Positions 25,853 to 35,787 of a stretch of DNA of 64,000 nt are shown here, piece after piece. Below the pieces are notes generated by a model. That model had not been told where the DNA came from. It saw nothing but the letters and a program-made list of their open reading frames with translations, and ran no database searches. Source of the stretch: Paenibacillus bouchesdurhonensis (GTDB taxonomy: Bacteria > Bacillota > Bacilli > Paenibacillales > Paenibacillaceae). Each line of letters starts with the position of its first letter. Position 1 is the stretch's first letter. Where the stretch lies: NCBI RefSeq assembly GCF_900155685.1, contig NZ_LT732547.1:145648-209647 (forward strand), read 5' to 3'. A program made the translations under genes and the position numbers.

Positions 25853-26611
25853 ATGAAGAAAATGATGATTGGTGAACATATTGTAAAATCCTTCGGTGAG
25901 GGCGATGAACAACACAATGTGCTGGGCGACGTGACCGTGGAAATAGACGAAGGCGAGTTCGTGGCGGTTATGGGGCCTTCGGGCTCGGGGAAATCCACGC
26001 TGATGTTTGCACTGAGCGGTACGGATCGCGTGGATAGGGGCAAGGTCTTTTTTGACGGCAGGGATTTATCGGAGTTCGGGGAGAATGAGCTTGCGGATAT
26101 GCGCAGAACTCAAATGGGCTTTGTATTCCAACAGCCGACGATGCTGAAACATCTGAACATCCTCGACAACATCATTCTTCCGTCCATGCGGGGCAGCAGA
26201 AAGAATGCCGCAGAAATTACGGCAAAGGCAAGAGCGCTTATGCAAAGAGTAGGCATTGCGGAGCTTGAGAAGCGCGACATTACACAGGTGTCTGGAGGCC
26301 AGCTGCAACGGGCGGGAATATGCCGCGCGCTGATGAACAGCCCGAAAATTATTTTCGGCGACGAGCCTACGGGCGCGCTCAACTCCAAATCGGCGGAGGA
26401 GATTATGGACATATTTGCTGAAATCAACGCGGAGGGTACCGCGATTATGCTTGTAACTCACGACGCTAATGTTGCGGCGCGGACGGAACGTATTATGTTT
26501 ATGCGTGATGGAAGCATCGTCAGTGAATTGAAGCTTCCGAAGTTTAACGGAACGGATATCGATGGAAGAGTCGGACAAGTAACAGCGAAAATGAGAGAAA
26601 TAGGAATATAG
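25853..26611 (+). CDS. ABC transporter ATP-binding protein (LolD/MacB type)
   Basis: 252 residues with Walker A GPSGSGKSTL, Q-loop FVFQQPTML, signature VSGGQLQRAGICRAL, Walker B IIFGDEPTGALNSKS and H-loop LVTHD. The sequence belongs to the LolCDE/MacB class that partners FtsX-type permeases, matching the gene directly upstream (4-nt gap). AAAGGAG precedes the ATG. It energises the putative exporter of this TetR-controlled operon. Confidence 0.95.
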   Translation: MKKMMIGEHIVKSFGEGDEQHNVLGDVTVEIDEGEFVAVMGPSGSGKSTLMFALSGTDRVDRGKVFFDGRDLSEFGENELADMRRTQMGFVFQQPTMLKHLNILDNIILPSMRGSRKNAAEITAKARALMQRVGIAELEKRDITQVSGGQLQRAGICRALMNSPKIIFGDEPTGALNSKSAEEIMDIFAEINAEGTAIMLVTHDANVAARTERIMFMRDGSIVSELKLPKFNGTDIDGRVGQVTAKMREIGI

Positions 26612-26631
26612 CTACAAAAGTAAGATGGGAA

Positions 26632-26670
26632 GCCCAATTCACAGCCAAACGATCTGGCAGTGGATTGGGC
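26632..26670. terminator. Hairpin after the ABC operon (weak terminator)
   Basis: GCCCAAT and ATTGGGC plus CAC/GTG inside form a long hairpin, but no T run follows on either strand, so termination efficiency is doubtful. Confidence 0.4.
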
Positions 26671-26676
26671 AAAATG

Positions 26677-26838
26677 CTATTTTGCGTTCTGATCAGGCTG
26701 ATGGATACCAAATATATTTCCTTCCGTGTCCATGTAATACCCTTGCCACGCCATACCAGGTAATGCATGCTTCGCTAACGCAACCTTGCCTCCAAGGTTA
26801 AGAATCTTTGCTTCAATAGAGTCGTAGTCTTCCACTCC
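26677..26838 (-). pseudogene. 3' remnant of a VOC/glyoxalase gene
   Basis: The minus-strand frame reads GVEDYDSIEAKILNLGGKVA... PGMAWQGYYMDTEGNIFGIHQ, ending in TAG: the last ~53 codons of a VOC protein (D-T-E-G-N-x-F-G is the typical C-terminal signature). The 5' two thirds are absent and no start or SD is present. Confidence 0.7.
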
Positions 26839-26981
26839 CAATCTCCTCCTATGGTTTGACTTCCATATCTCTTTCTTTATTTATGCTTTCCTTTCCTATC
26901 TAATTTATAATTCAACCTTCGTAGAGAAAAAAAGCTTGAACCTAATTGTATCGTTGATTTGAAGGTGAGGAGATAAGCAGC

Positions 26982-27128
26982 TTGACGAAACTTTGTTGGG
27001 CAATGAAGCCGTACTCGTTAATGCGGGCGCACGTAGACCAATGGATTAAGTTCTTTCCGTTTGAGCAGGGTGTAACGGGAGTGCTTGTATATGATTTTTC
27101 GTGTACAATTCCCCCTGTGCAGGACTGA
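26982..27128 (+). CDS. Possible small ORF with TTG start (48 aa)
   Basis: GGTGAGGAG lies about 10 nt before TTG 26982; the peptide (MTKLCWAMKPYSLMRAHVDQ...) has plausible composition but no known family. It may be a fragment of a lost gene, since the region 26840-27700 contains several short frames and no full-length gene. Confidence 0.25.
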   Translation: MTKLCWAMKPYSLMRAHVDQWIKFFPFEQGVTGVLVYDFSCTIPPVQD

Positions 27129-27158
27129 GGGGCTGCTGAGCAGCATCTGCTCGATCTT

Positions 27159-27362
27159 ATGAACGAAAGAAATCGTCACAAAACAGGTAATAACGGTTCG
27201 GTGATACGCGGCTGCTTAATAGAGCTAACTGAAAGCCTTCGACATGCCTACATCGTCAATTCCATCAACGGAATCCAAATTCACCCGAATCTATTAAGTC
27301 TTCTTTACAGTGAAAGTGGAGTTTATACTAAATCTATAAAAAATGCTGCATGGAAGAAATAA
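27159..27362 (+). CDS. Possible small ORF of unknown function (67 aa)
   Basis: An open frame starting MNERNRHKTGNNGSVIRGCLIELTESL and ending KNAAWKK. No clear SD is placed before ATG 27159 and I recognise no domain. It directly follows the 48-aa frame and could be a decayed continuation of it. Low support. Confidence 0.25.
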   Translation: MNERNRHKTGNNGSVIRGCLIELTESLRHAYIVNSINGIQIHPNLLSLLYSESGVYTKSIKNAAWKK

Positions 27363-27460
27363 TGCGAGTGACAAATGTCACGGAAACAAATATTTAAATT
27401 TTGAATAATAGCACTAGTAGCTGTACCACGGAGATCAATTGGTAAAAGGGGGCATGAGAC

Positions 27461-27676
27461 GTGGCAGTCCGTCGTGGAGCCGTAGAGCAGGATTATATTA
27501 TTGAGCGTGTACGAGATATATTTCAATGCAGGGTTTTGTGGAGCGAAGGGCGACCGTGCCTGGAGTATAGAAGCATCGAAGAACTGGATCAAATCTCAGA
27601 ATACATCCGGGTTAATTTCGAAGTAGAGCTTTTAGATGTATTTTTTACAGCGGTTGAAAGCTTGCCCACAGAATAA
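27461..27676 (+). CDS. Small protein of unknown function (71 aa)
   Basis: GTG start at 27461 preceded by AAAGGGGG at about 12 nt. The product (AVRRGAVEQDYIIERVRDIFQC...YRSIEELDQISEYIRVNFEVELLDVFF) is a soluble, mostly helical protein with an acidic C-terminal half; composition and codon use look genuine. No family recognised. It is followed about 60 bp later by a long inverted repeat. Probably real, function unknown. Confidence 0.5.
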   Translation: MAVRRGAVEQDYIIERVRDIFQCRVLWSEGRPCLEYRSIEELDQISEYIRVNFEVELLDVFFTAVESLPTE

Positions 27677-27736
27677 TTAGAACGTTTAGCAGAGTGGGAA
27701 AAGATATTAACTTCTCGATGAAGCTAATGCAGGTCT

Positions 27737-27814
27737 CCAAACGGACATCATCTGCTCAATGTCACTAAGATAAGGCTTAACTTAATGACATTGATCATTT
27801 GGTGTCCGTTTTGG
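27737..27814. repeat. Long near-perfect inverted repeat (about 28 bp arms)
   Basis: CCAAACGGACA...AATGTCA (27737-27764) is nearly the reverse complement of 27786-27814 (TGACATT...TGTCCGTTTTGG), with a 21-nt loop. The arms are much longer than a terminator stem. It may be a palindromic mobile remnant (MITE/REP-like) or a structured RNA. The rest of the interval 27677-28060 holds no other feature I can see. Confidence 0.6.
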
Positions 27815-28060
27815 CTTGCCGTACTACGATCCAGCTTTGTTAACTACGGGGCGGGCTATTTTTAAGAGATAGAGCATTTATGGATGATATGAAGGAGAAA
27901 AAGGAGCTCAGAATCGAACTTTCATATGGTGGATTTCAATGGGGGCGAGAATAATAAGATTGGAAGCTTTAACTTAGCTGTCTAGCTGACTAGCTAACGA
28001 CAAATATTTTGCTTCAAGTGAATTATCCAACAAGCATAATTTTAAAAAAGCATAAATTAA

Positions 28061-28097
28061 AAAGCTGACGTCGGTATGACCGGACGCCAGCTTTTTT
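28061..28097 (-). terminator. Terminator of xylanase gene
   Basis: AAAAAGCTG and CAGCTTTTTT pair, with inner GACG/CGTC-type pairing; on the minus strand the stem ends in CTTTTTAATTT. Confidence 0.8.
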
Positions 28098-28111
28098 GTC
28101 AAAGGCTCAAC

Positions 28112-31100
28112 TTACGGTGATGACAGCTTCCAAATGCGGTACAGAATAGCGGCCGCTTCAGCGCGGGTGAGCGGATCGTTCGGCGCAAGTTTGTCGTTCT
28201 TGCCTGCTACGATGCCGTTCTTCACCAGCGATGCGATGCTGTCTTTGGCATAGTTGGCAATGCTCTCTGCATCCGTATAAGCATCTAATGCAGCGCTGCC
28301 TTCGAATAGCTTGCCAGCAGCCGCAAGCGCGCGTGCTGATAGAGCCATCATATCCTGGCGTGAGATCGAACTATCGGGCCTGAACGTGTTGTCCGCAAAC
28401 CCGGCGGCAATGCCGAGTTCCTTTGCAATAGCCAGCGCATCCTGATAATAAGCCGTGGATGGAACATCGCTGAAGCTTGCCTCATGATTGCCGGTACCCT
28501 TCAGTTCCAAGGTTCTTATAAGAAGGGCGATGAAGTCAGCCCTATTTATAGTAGCTTCAGGAGAGAAGCTGTCATTCGCTGTCCCATGGATGATTCCCCG
28601 GGAGGCCAATGCATCAATGGCTTGTTTTGCCCAGGATACGTTCTGCAGATCGTCGAAGGTCTTGGACACATAAGCTACGGCATAGGTACCGAATTGAGTA
28701 GTTTGGAAAACCACCGTTCCGGTTGCCGCGTCATATCGTCCGTTCGGAATCGCTGTCGCATTGCCGTTGCCATCGATATACAGAACGACGATATGATCTG
28801 AATGGATCAGCTCATCCGCTGATGGCGAGTAAGGAATGGATACCTTTACAGACGCATTGGGATTATTCCAGGCAATCACCGTGTCGCCCGCTATGACGCT
28901 CAAATCGATCATCGGACGACTGCCGATCTGCTGCCGGGCAGCTGCATCCAAACGATCTGTAGAAGCATTGCCTATGCGGATGGATACATGATCACCATCT
29001 GCAGTTACGTTAGATAGCATATTGCTAGGAATTTGAAGTGTCGCGTTTTCCGTGTTTATCAATAGCTCGAAGGCTTCTTGACCTTTCAGGCTTTCAGACG
29101 GCAATTGTACATCGTACGTCTCCACGTCGCTCTGATTCGGCACGTCGATTACGATTTGCTTCTTGCCGTTTGCTGCTGGAGCAGCTTGCTCAAGCGCCCT
29201 TTTCAGTTCGTCGCCAGAAATGCTGCTTGTCGCACGTCCATTGTCGATCTTCCCTTCCGGCTTGATCGTGACTACACCGTCTTTAGCCTCGACGGTTCCT
29301 GTCTGCTGTGCAGTTCCGCTGCCGGTAGTAGTGCTGCTGCCACTGCCTACGTGACTACTGCTGCCTCCACTACCTCCACTACCTCCACTACCTCCGCTAG
29401 TACCGCCACTTCCACCGCCGCCTGGGCTGCCGGGTTTGTCGATGAGGGTGAGCACGCCGTAAACGGAAGTATCCTGATACCCATTGCCAGTGGTATCGTT
29501 CCATGCAGCGACGCTTTGACGGGCGCCGTCTTTGGCATCATTGATCTGGGCATCGAAGCCTATTTGCAAATTATTAGCCGGAGTAATCGACTTGAACGGG
29601 ATCTTCATTTCCACTGTGTAATTTGAGCCGGAAACCTGGGTTGCCGATTCGAATCCTTCGGCGATGCTTGAAGGGTTGAATGAAGTCTCGTTGTCAAAGT
29701 TGATTCTGTACTGTCCATCGTCGTCTTGATAGAACGATGTCTTGGCATTGTTCTCGTCAAGGAAGATTTCGACGGAGTCCTGCTCCCACTCGTTTGCGCT
29801 GGATTTATCAAGCTGGGCATCGCTAACCTGAATCAGAATATAAAGATGCTCATCATCCCACAATGCCTTGGCTACTCCATTGGCACCCTGCCATGCCATT
29901 TGATAGCGGTTGATCGGCATCCCAGGGGTATCGCTCCAGACAGCATCTACGCTGCCGTCAATTACAGGGGTAGCAAATTTAGCAGTTGAACGATTGGCAT
30001 TACTATACTCAGGCTCATGCTCCGCGATAAATTTGTCCGGATCGATGACCGCATAGTAAGCTGGTTTGGCCTGCAGTCTTTTGTTGAACAGCAAAGGATT
30101 AGTCGATGCCCTCCAGCTTGAGGCGTCATCCAATCCCCAGAAGGTAACGCGTGCGATATGATCGGCGTGCTCTTTATAGATATTGAATAGCTGTGCGTAT
30201 AAATAGCCTTGTGCATCGGCAAGCTTATCGGAGAGCTGATAGTCGCTGCCAGCCTGAATGTCCAGCTCGGTGATGCTGACCTCTACGCCCAAGGAAATGA
30301 ACTTCTTCAAGGACAGTTCAACATTGGCCGGGTTGGTGTTCACTGAATAGTGTCCCTGCATACCTACACCGTCGATCAGCAGCTTGCCAGGATGTTCTTT
30401 CGCATAATTCTCATTGATTTCTTTAACCATTCTATAGATGGCTTCGGCTTTATTCTGGTTATCATCGTTGTAATCATTGTAGTACAGCTTGATATCCCAG
30501 CCCTTCTCATCCAGCACCTCTCTTGTTGCCAGGAAAGCCTGCTCGACAAAGTCCGGACCGATCGCCTGGTACCATGGGGACTTGCGAAGTGCCCCCTCCC
30601 AATCGGCCGGGTTAGGCGGGTTATCCGTCATTGCTTCGTTGACGACATCCCAGGAAATAACTCTTTCGCCGAAATGCTCGACGACTGTTCTGATATGGGT
30701 TTTCATATTATTGAGAGCTTCTTCTCTGCCCAGTGGAACGTTGTTGTCTAGATCCGTATACATCCAATCTTTGGTTTGCTGATGCCATACCAGCACGTGA
30801 CCATGCATCTGCATGCCTTCGTCTAGAACCTTATTCACCATTTTGTCGGCTGCATCAAAGGTAAAATTGCTTTTTTCAGGCTGCAGCGCATCGGGCTTCA
30901 TGGCATTGCCGGCTGTAGCGACATTGTGATGCATCTTTAGCAGGTCAAGACGGATGCCTTCCAGATCCTCCGCCGTTATTGCGTTTCCGATCAGGAATTC
31001 GTTTTGGTAAACATTCTTGATTGGAGTCAGATCCTTCTCGAGCTCGATCGGTTCGGATTCAAGCTTTGTAAAGCTAATATCATCGATATAAAAAGAGGCC

Positions 31101-32119
31101 GTAGAATTTGTGCTTTCTACATAGATCGTAATATATTCGCTGCTAACGCTGTTGTAACGGTAGATGCCTTCGAATTGAACCCAATCGTCGCTGGCGCTAA
31201 TCGTTTTGGAGGCAAGAGTCACATAATTCGCGCTGCTCTCGCTGCCGATTTGCGTAGATAACTGCAGCTGCGAGCTTGTGGGTTCGATCAGCTTGACCCA
31301 GGCTGAGATTTTATATTCGCTGCCTTTATCGACATATTCCTCGACATGCAGTGAGGGCCCGTGCCAGGTGTTGGATCTGCCGTCGACTTTCAAAGCGAAG
31401 GAGCCGCCTTCGGTATGATTCGCTTCACTTGTGACCGTCAGAGTTTCAGTCGTTGCCCTGCCTTCAAAGCCGCCAAGTGTCTGATCCTCGAAGGTAATGG
31501 TAGTAAAGTCCTTTGCTGGCGGTCTTGGTGGTTCAGGGTCGCCGCCGCCGGATGTCGCCTTCTCGATGATCAATATGTCCCCGATGTAGAATGGGACAGT
31601 CGCACCAGCATCGTTAGATTTAATGCGCAGGGCCTCATCTTTGCTGGTATCCACGGTAAAATCTTTGGTCAATATTACGGCGCCTCCAGCTGCAAAATCG
31701 GCACCGCCCACATCGCTATAACTGCTAACCGCTTGCAGGTTGAGTTGTGCACCGCTTGGTATATTTTCATCCACATCAACATACACAGACACCGTTACCG
31801 TGTAAGTGTTGTCGTTGACCAGGCCGAGATCGGCGAATTTGAAATCAGCTCCATCCCAGTTATCTGATCTGTTGTTTACATATAAAGCCGCTCCGTCGTC
31901 ATTGCCGTCAAAAACCTTGCCGGTAACCGGAGTCAAGCTGACTCCGCCCGACTGCACAGCTTTTCCTTTGCCGTCTGCAAAAGTCTCGTGATACACCGTT
32001 CTCGTATCATCTGCGCTTGGCGCCTGAGCAGCCTCCGCTGCTGGAGCCAGCCAGCCTAAAGGAATAAGCAGGATTGCCGCAAGCAAAGTTGAGACGACTT
32101 GTTTGAACATTTTACCCAT
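28112..32119 (-). CDS. SLH-anchored multidomain GH10 endo-1,4-beta-xylanase
   Basis: A 1,335-residue secreted xylan-degrading enzyme bound to the cell surface. Order: signal peptide (to about 30), two CBM4_9/22-like carbohydrate modules (about 35-185 and 205-350, the latter with [15 protein letters not shown]), GH10 catalytic domain (about 365-700) with acid/base Glu in WDVVNEAM near 493 and nucleophile Glu in [10 protein letters not shown] near 617, a CBM9 module (about 710-885, [12 protein letters not shown]), a Gly/Ser-rich linker (about 893-930), an unassigned domain, and three SLH repeats at the C-terminus from about 1153 (FSDV, NRADF, RPD...[21 protein letters not shown]). ATG 32119 has GGGGAG upstream. 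A cre-like site lies 30 bp upstream, so glucose repression is likely. Confidence 0.95.
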   Translation of the reverse strand: MGKMFKQVVSTLLAAILLIPLGWLAPAAEAAQAPSADDTRTVYHETFADGKGKAVQSGGVSLTPVTGKVFDGNDDGAALYVNNRSDNWDGADFKFADLGLVNDNTYTVTVSVYVDVDENIPSGAQLNLQAVSSYSDVGGADFAAGGAVILTKDFTVDTSKDEALRIKSNDAGATVPFYIGDILIIEKATSGGGDPEPPRPPAKDFTTITFEDQTLGGFEGRATTETLTVTSEANHTEGGSFALKVDGRSNTWHGPSLHVEEYVDKGSEYKISAWVKLIEPTSSQLQLSTQIGSESSANYVTLASKTISASDDWVQFEGIYRYNSVSSEYITIYVESTNSTASFYIDDISFTKLESEPIELEKDLTPIKNVYQNEFLIGNAITAEDLEGIRLDLLKMHHNVATAGNAMKPDALQPEKSNFTFDAADKMVNKVLDEGMQMHGHVLVWHQQTKDWMYTDLDNNVPLGREEALNNMKTHIRTVVEHFGERVISWDVVNEAMTDNPPNPADWEGALRKSPWYQAIGPDFVEQAFLATREVLDEKGWDIKLYYNDYNDDNQNKAEAIYRMVKEINENYAKEHPGKLLIDGVGMQGHYSVNTNPANVELSLKKFISLGVEVSITELDIQAGSDYQLSDKLADAQGYLYAQLFNIYKEHADHIARVTFWGLDDASSWRASTNPLLFNKRLQAKPAYYAVIDPDKFIAEHEPEYSNANRSTAKFATPVIDGSVDAVWSDTPGMPINRYQMAWQGANGVAKALWDDEHLYILIQVSDAQLDKSSANEWEQDSVEIFLDENNAKTSFYQDDDGQYRINFDNETSFNPSSIAEGFESATQVSGSNYTVEMKIPFKSITPANNLQIGFDAQINDAKDGARQSVAAWNDTTGNGYQDTSVYGVLTLIDKPGSPGGGGSGGTSGGSGGSGGSGGSSSHVGSGSSTTTGSGTAQQTGTVEAKDGVVTIKPEGKIDNGRATSSISGDELKRALEQAAPAANGKKQIVIDVPNQSDVETYDVQLPSESLKGQEAFELLINTENATLQIPSNMLSNVTADGDHVSIRIGNASTDRLDAAARQQIGSRPMIDLSVIAGDTVIAWNNPNASVKVSIPYSPSADELIHSDHIVVLYIDGNGNATAIPNGRYDAATGTVVFQTTQFGTYAVAYVSKTFDDLQNVSWAKQAIDALASRGIIHGTANDSFSPEATINRADFIALLIRTLELKGTGNHEASFSDVPSTAYYQDALAIAKELGIAAGFADNTFRPDSSISRQDMMALSARALAAAGKLFEGSAALDAYTDAESIANYAKDSIASLVKNGIVAGKNDKLAPNDPLTRAEAAAILYRIWKLSSP

Positions 32120-32150
32120 TCGCTCTACTCCCCTTAAACAGATAAATTTT

Positions 32151-32164
32151 ATTAAGCGCTTTCA
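32151..32164 (-). promoter_or_regulatory. Catabolite-responsive element (CcpA cre) of xylanase
   Basis: On the minus strand TGAAAGCGCTTAAT matches the cre consensus TGWAANCGNTNWCA at 12 of 14 positions, differing only at the last two. It lies just upstream of the xylanase start, consistent with CcpA repression in the presence of good carbon sources. Confidence 0.65.
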
Positions 32165-32421
32165 TTTGTTAAGATGAGTCCTCCTTTCCCAACCCAAATC
32201 ATAGCACCCGTGCAAAATGCGCTTCTAGCTAGAAATTAAAGAATATTCCGTAATTTCTATATATAATTTTCAATGTGTTCTTCTAGTTGAGGAACAGAGA
32301 CCCTATATTGATGAAGTAATGCGTTTTAGGGGGGGATAGAACAACACTTACAAATAACTCTAGCCATATAATCCCCACCCATTCAGGGCATAATAAAATT
32401 ATGAAGACTTGGTGAATACGT

Positions 32422-32460
32422 TTGACAATGAGAATCAATAGCATATAATAATGATTATAA
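32422..32460 (+). promoter_or_regulatory. ahpC promoter with PerR-like box
   Basis: TTGACA (32422-32427) and TATAAT (32444-32449) are 16 bp apart. TAATAATGATTATAA (32446-32460) overlaps the -10 and matches the 7-1-7 PerR/Fur box (TTATAATNATTATAA) with two mismatches; GACAATGAGAATCAATAG just upstream also resembles a Fur box. Peroxide- and metal-responsive repression is expected. The interval 32165-32421 has no gene. Confidence 0.7.
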
Positions 32461-32553
32461 ATAAGAATTAGTTTTGGTTGCGTGAGGCAGTGTGATAAAC
32501 TATTCTTAGGCAGCTAAACTATTACGAAAAATATTTAGGAGGTAGAATTAACC

Positions 32554-33117
32554 ATGGCATTGATTGGAACAGAGGTACTACCGTTTAACGCAATGGCTTA
32601 CCACAACGGTGAGTTTATCGAGGTAAGTGATGAGAATCTTAAGGGAAAATGGAGCGTAATTTGCTTCTATCCAGCAGACTTTACATTTGTTTGCCCTACT
32701 GAGCTTGAGGATCTGCAAGATCAATATGCAACTTTGAAAGATCTTGGTGTTGAAGTGTATTCCGTATCCACGGATTCCCACTTTGTGCACAAAGCTTGGC
32801 ATGACAGCTCCGAAGCAATCGGTAAAGTTACTTATATTATGATTGGCGATCCATCCCATACCATTTCCCGTAACTTTGAAGTACTGGATGAAGCAACTGG
32901 TATGGCAAACCGCGGTACCTTTATCGTTGATCCAGACGGCGTAGTTCAAACGGTTGAAATTACCGCAGACGGTATCGGTCGTGATGCAAGTAATCTAATC
33001 GACAAGATTAAGGCTGCTCAATATGTTCGTAACCATCCAGGTGAAGTTTGCCCGGCTAAATGGAAAGAAGGCGGAGAAACATTGAAGCCTAGCCTCGATC
33101 TCGTAGGTAAAATCTAA
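32554..33117 (+). CDS. ahpC: Alkyl hydroperoxide reductase, peroxiredoxin subunit
   Basis: A typical 2-Cys peroxiredoxin reducing H2O2 and organic peroxides: peroxidatic Cys in [12 protein letters not shown] (about 48), resolving Cys in [10 protein letters not shown] (about 167), and the C-terminal extension needed for oligomerisation. 187 residues is standard. AGGAGG lies about 11 nt before ATG. It forms a two-gene operon with ahpF, 15 nt downstream, which recycles it with NADH, and is driven by a PerR-like promoter. Confidence 0.98.
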   Translation: MALIGTEVLPFNAMAYHNGEFIEVSDENLKGKWSVICFYPADFTFVCPTELEDLQDQYATLKDLGVEVYSVSTDSHFVHKAWHDSSEAIGKVTYIMIGDPSHTISRNFEVLDEATGMANRGTFIVDPDGVVQTVEITADGIGRDASNLIDKIKAAQYVRNHPGEVCPAKWKEGGETLKPSLDLVGKI

Positions 33118-33131
33118 GGAGAGAGAAAATT

Positions 33132-34661
33132 ATGAAACTGGACGCAGACATTAAACAACAACTGGAGCAATATCTTCAGCTTTTGGAGGGCGATGTTCTG
33201 CTGAAAGTCAGTGCAGGTACGGATTCTGTATCTAACGACATGCTGGATTTAGTGGGTGAACTATCCAGCATGTCGGGCAGAATCACTGTAGAGCACACGC
33301 AGTTGGCTAGAACGCCAAGTTTTAGCGTAAATCGCGTAGGTGAAGACACTGGCGTAACATTTGCCGGAGTTCCATTGGGACATGAATTCACTTCGCTCGT
33401 CCTGGCACTGCTTCAAGTCAGCGGAAGAGCTCCGAAAGTTGAACAAAGCGTAATTGATCAGATTAAGAGCATTAAAGGCGAGTACCATTTTGAGACTTAT
33501 GTTAGCCTATCCTGTCATAACTGTCCTGACGTTGTGCAGGCGCTGAATTTGATGAGTATCCTCAACCCTGGAATCACTCATACGATGATTGACGGAGCGG
33601 CCTTCAAGGAAGAAGTGGAGAGCAAGGACATTCTGGCTGTGCCAACGGTTCATCTAAATGGTGAATTCTTCGAGAGCGGCCGAATGACGATCGACGATAT
33701 CCTCGGTAAATTGGTCACCTCGGATGCGTCCGAGTTCGAGAACAAAGAGCCATTCGACGTATTGGTGGTCGGAGGCGGGCCAGCCGGAGCTAGCGCAGCG
33801 ATTTATGCGGCTCGTAAAGGAATCCGCACAGGTATCGTTGCTGAACGCTTTGGCGGACAAGTAAATGATACTCTGAGCATCGAGAATTTCATCAGTGTAA
33901 AATACACCGAAGGCCCTAAGCTTGCTGCAAGCCTTGAGGAGCATGCGAAGGAATATAACATTGATATTATGAAGGCACAGCGTGTGAAGCGCCTGGAGAA
34001 GAAAGAGCTCATTGAAGTTGAACTCGAGAATGGCGCCGTGCTGAAGAGTAAGACCGTAATCATCTCCACAGGTGCCCGTTGGCGTAATCTAGGTGTGCCT
34101 GGTGAAACAGAATATAAGAACAAAGGTGTGGCTTACTGTCCGCATTGCGACGGCCCTCTATTCGCAGGCAAAAGCGTTGCAGTGGTGGGCGGCGGCAACT
34201 CTGGTATTGAGGCAGCGATTGACCTGGCAGGTCTAACGAAACATGTTACCGTTCTAGAATTTATGCCAGAGCTAAAGGCTGACTCTGTATTGCAAGACCG
34301 CCTGAACAGTTTGCCTAACACGACTGTTATCAAGAATGCGCAAGTGAAAGAAATCACTGGTTCTAACAGAGTTGACGGCATCAGCTACATCGAGCGCGAG
34401 AGCGGTGAGACGAAGCACGTTGATCTGGAAGGCGTATTCGTTCAAATCGGCTTGGTTCCAAATACAGATTGGCTGGGTGATACGATTGAGCGCACCCGCA
34501 TGGGCGAAATTGTCGTAGACAATCATGGTGCAACGAGCATGCCTGGCGTATTTGCTGCAGGAGACTGCACGAACTCGCCGTACAAACAAATCATTATTTC
34601 GATGGGATCCGGTGCTACCGCAGCGTTAGGTGCATTCGATTATCTGATTCGAAATCAATAA
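33132..34661 (+). CDS. ahpF: Alkyl hydroperoxide reductase, NADH/flavoprotein subunit
   Basis: Transfers electrons from NADH through FAD and two disulfides to AhpC. The N-terminal thioredoxin-like pair holds CHNCPDVV (about 128), FAD-binding VVGGGPAGASAAIYAARKG starts near 213, the reductase disulfide is YCPHCDGPLF (about 335), and NAD(H)-binding VVGGGNSGIEAAIDLA follows; the terminal FAD motif VFAAGDCTN closes the fold. 509 residues is normal. GGAGAG precedes the ATG and the gene is coupled to ahpC. A strong terminator ends the operon. Confidence 0.98.
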   Translation: MKLDADIKQQLEQYLQLLEGDVLLKVSAGTDSVSNDMLDLVGELSSMSGRITVEHTQLARTPSFSVNRVGEDTGVTFAGVPLGHEFTSLVLALLQVSGRAPKVEQSVIDQIKSIKGEYHFETYVSLSCHNCPDVVQALNLMSILNPGITHTMIDGAAFKEEVESKDILAVPTVHLNGEFFESGRMTIDDILGKLVTSDASEFENKEPFDVLVVGGGPAGASAAIYAARKGIRTGIVAERFGGQVNDTLSIENFISVKYTEGPKLAASLEEHAKEYNIDIMKAQRVKRLEKKELIEVELENGAVLKSKTVIISTGARWRNLGVPGETEYKNKGVAYCPHCDGPLFAGKSVAVVGGGNSGIEAAIDLAGLTKHVTVLEFMPELKADSVLQDRLNSLPNTTVIKNAQVKEITGSNRVDGISYIERESGETKHVDLEGVFVQIGLVPNTDWLGDTIERTRMGEIVVDNHGATSMPGVFAAGDCTNSPYKQIIISMGSGATAALGAFDYLIRNQ

Positions 34662-34671
34662 ACATATATTT

Positions 34672-34716
34672 AACGGCTTTGGTCCTGACCTGCATCGGGA
34701 CCAAAGCCGTTTTTAG
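34672..34716 (+). terminator. Terminator of ahpCF
   Basis: AACGGCTTTGGTCC pairs fully with GGACCAAAGCCGTT, then TTTTAG. Confidence 0.92.
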
Positions 34717-34824
34717 TTTTGGAAGGTAATAAATTTACTTTGGACAGGGCTCTTTTTCTCCGCCCATGGTATATAAGTGGTTTTCTTAACTTGAAGGAAC
34801 ATCCTATTTTAATTTAATGCGGAT

Positions 34825-35541
34825 TCACAATTTTTGATAATGATGTAAAAGACGCTCTACCCGGTTCTGGATCAATCGCTTCAAGGATTCGGGCTTCACG
34901 GATACAACAGAACAGCCATATCTCATAAAATAATTCGCTATAAATTCTTCCTCTCCCGGATTATAGAATCCCCTAATAATTGCTGTATCCCCACTTTCCA
35001 TGCTCATTGAAGGATAATGTTCTTTATGGAAAATATCCTTGGCCTTTTCTAAAATCTCCACTTCAAATTCAATACTATCCTTAGATTGATAAATTGCTAA
35101 TGAACGCCGAAGGAGCTCGTCTATAGAAAAAGGAGATTCGGCTTCCACTACTTCTACAGAGGTGATTCGGTCACATCTGAAAACCCGATGTTGCTGCGTA
35201 TGTAACTCGATTCCGGCAGCATACCATTGACCAAACTTCGCGGAAATTTTGAAAAATTGAACGTGGTAGCTTGTTGTCTGCTTATTTTTAAAATATTGAA
35301 TCTTACAGCTACTTTCATGAAGAATGCTATGCAGAACTCGATCTAAAAATCGGCTCACATACGGATGCGGATAAATCTCAAGCTGTAGAATTTTTCTCAT
35401 GTTGTGAATCTGCTCGACTTGCTTTATGGAAAGGCAGTTTTCAAACTTCTCATGAAGTTGATTCGCGCTAAGATGAAATGGCGTGGATTGATAAGCCTCC
35501 AACGTCAGCATGGCAAAATACAGAGCATACACTTCATCCAT
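34825..35541 (-). CDS. YafY-type regulator, C-terminal part (WYL domain), frameshifted
   Basis: 238-residue open frame containing a WYL-like ligand domain: SKFGQWYAAGIELHTQQHRVFRCDRITSVEVVE is the W-Y-x-A-G...R-x-F-R-x-D-R-I pattern, followed by the C-terminal wing (VSVKPESLKRLIQNRVERLLHHY). It lacks the DNA-binding half, which sits in the adjacent frame (35534-35767), overlapping by 8 nt. Removing one T from the T6 run (plus strand AAAAAA 35545-35550) produces SPIIFTMDEVYALYF, the expected junction. Its ATG has no SD. It is therefore the C-terminal part of one regulator, broken or overcalled. Confidence 0.75.
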   Translation of the reverse strand: MDEVYALYFAMLTLEAYQSTPFHLSANQLHEKFENCLSIKQVEQIHNMRKILQLEIYPHPYVSRFLDRVLHSILHESSCKIQYFKNKQTTSYHVQFFKISAKFGQWYAAGIELHTQQHRVFRCDRITSVEVVEAESPFSIDELLRRSLAIYQSKDSIEFEVEILEKAKDIFHKEHYPSMSMESGDTAIIRGFYNPGEEEFIANYFMRYGCSVVSVKPESLKRLIQNRVERLLHHYQKL

Positions 35542-35767
35542 CGTAAAAAATTATGGGGGATAACAATCTGTTTTTTAAGATACCATATCGTCCATGCCTG
35601 CCATGCTCGGAGAAGATTGGCATGCCTAATTGCTCTAATGAGCTTATATCCCGCAGAGCTGTACTTTTTGAAATATGGTATTTATCCATTAGGTCACTTA
35701 AATTAAAGTACTCTCGGCCGTTCAAGTATCGAATCATGTCATTTAATCTTTCCGCTTTCTTCATCAC
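35534..35767 (-). CDS. YafY-type regulator, N-terminal HTH part, frameshifted
   Basis: 77 residues with a DeoR/YafY-style winged helix: KKAERLNDMIRYLNGREYFNLSDLMDKYHISKSTALRDISSLEQLGMPIFSEHGRHGRYGI. The frame closes after LLSPIIFYDG, at the T6 run; the WYL half continues in the next frame. Intact, the gene would encode about 310 residues, standard for this family. It is divergent from the VOC gene at 35877 with an inverted repeat between them, so this regulator and the VOC gene form a unit, as PhnB-like proteins and YafY regulators often do. Confidence 0.75.
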   Translation of the reverse strand: MMKKAERLNDMIRYLNGREYFNLSDLMDKYHISKSTALRDISSLEQLGMPIFSEHGRHGRYGILKNRLLSPIIFYDG

Positions 35768-35787
35768 AAATCTCCTTAGTAAAGGTG

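Noticed and set aside
26632..26670. Hairpin considered as a strong terminator of the ABC operon
   Set aside because: No T run follows on either strand, so only a weak call was kept.
29340..29440. Tandem short repeats, considered as a CRISPR or satellite
   Set aside because: They are codons of the Gly/Ser linker (GGSGGS) of the xylanase, with no spacer structure.
29078..29626. 182-codon plus-strand ORF with Ser/Thr repeats
   Set aside because: Antisense to the Gly/Ser-rich linker region of the xylanase; the repeats come from the linker codons.
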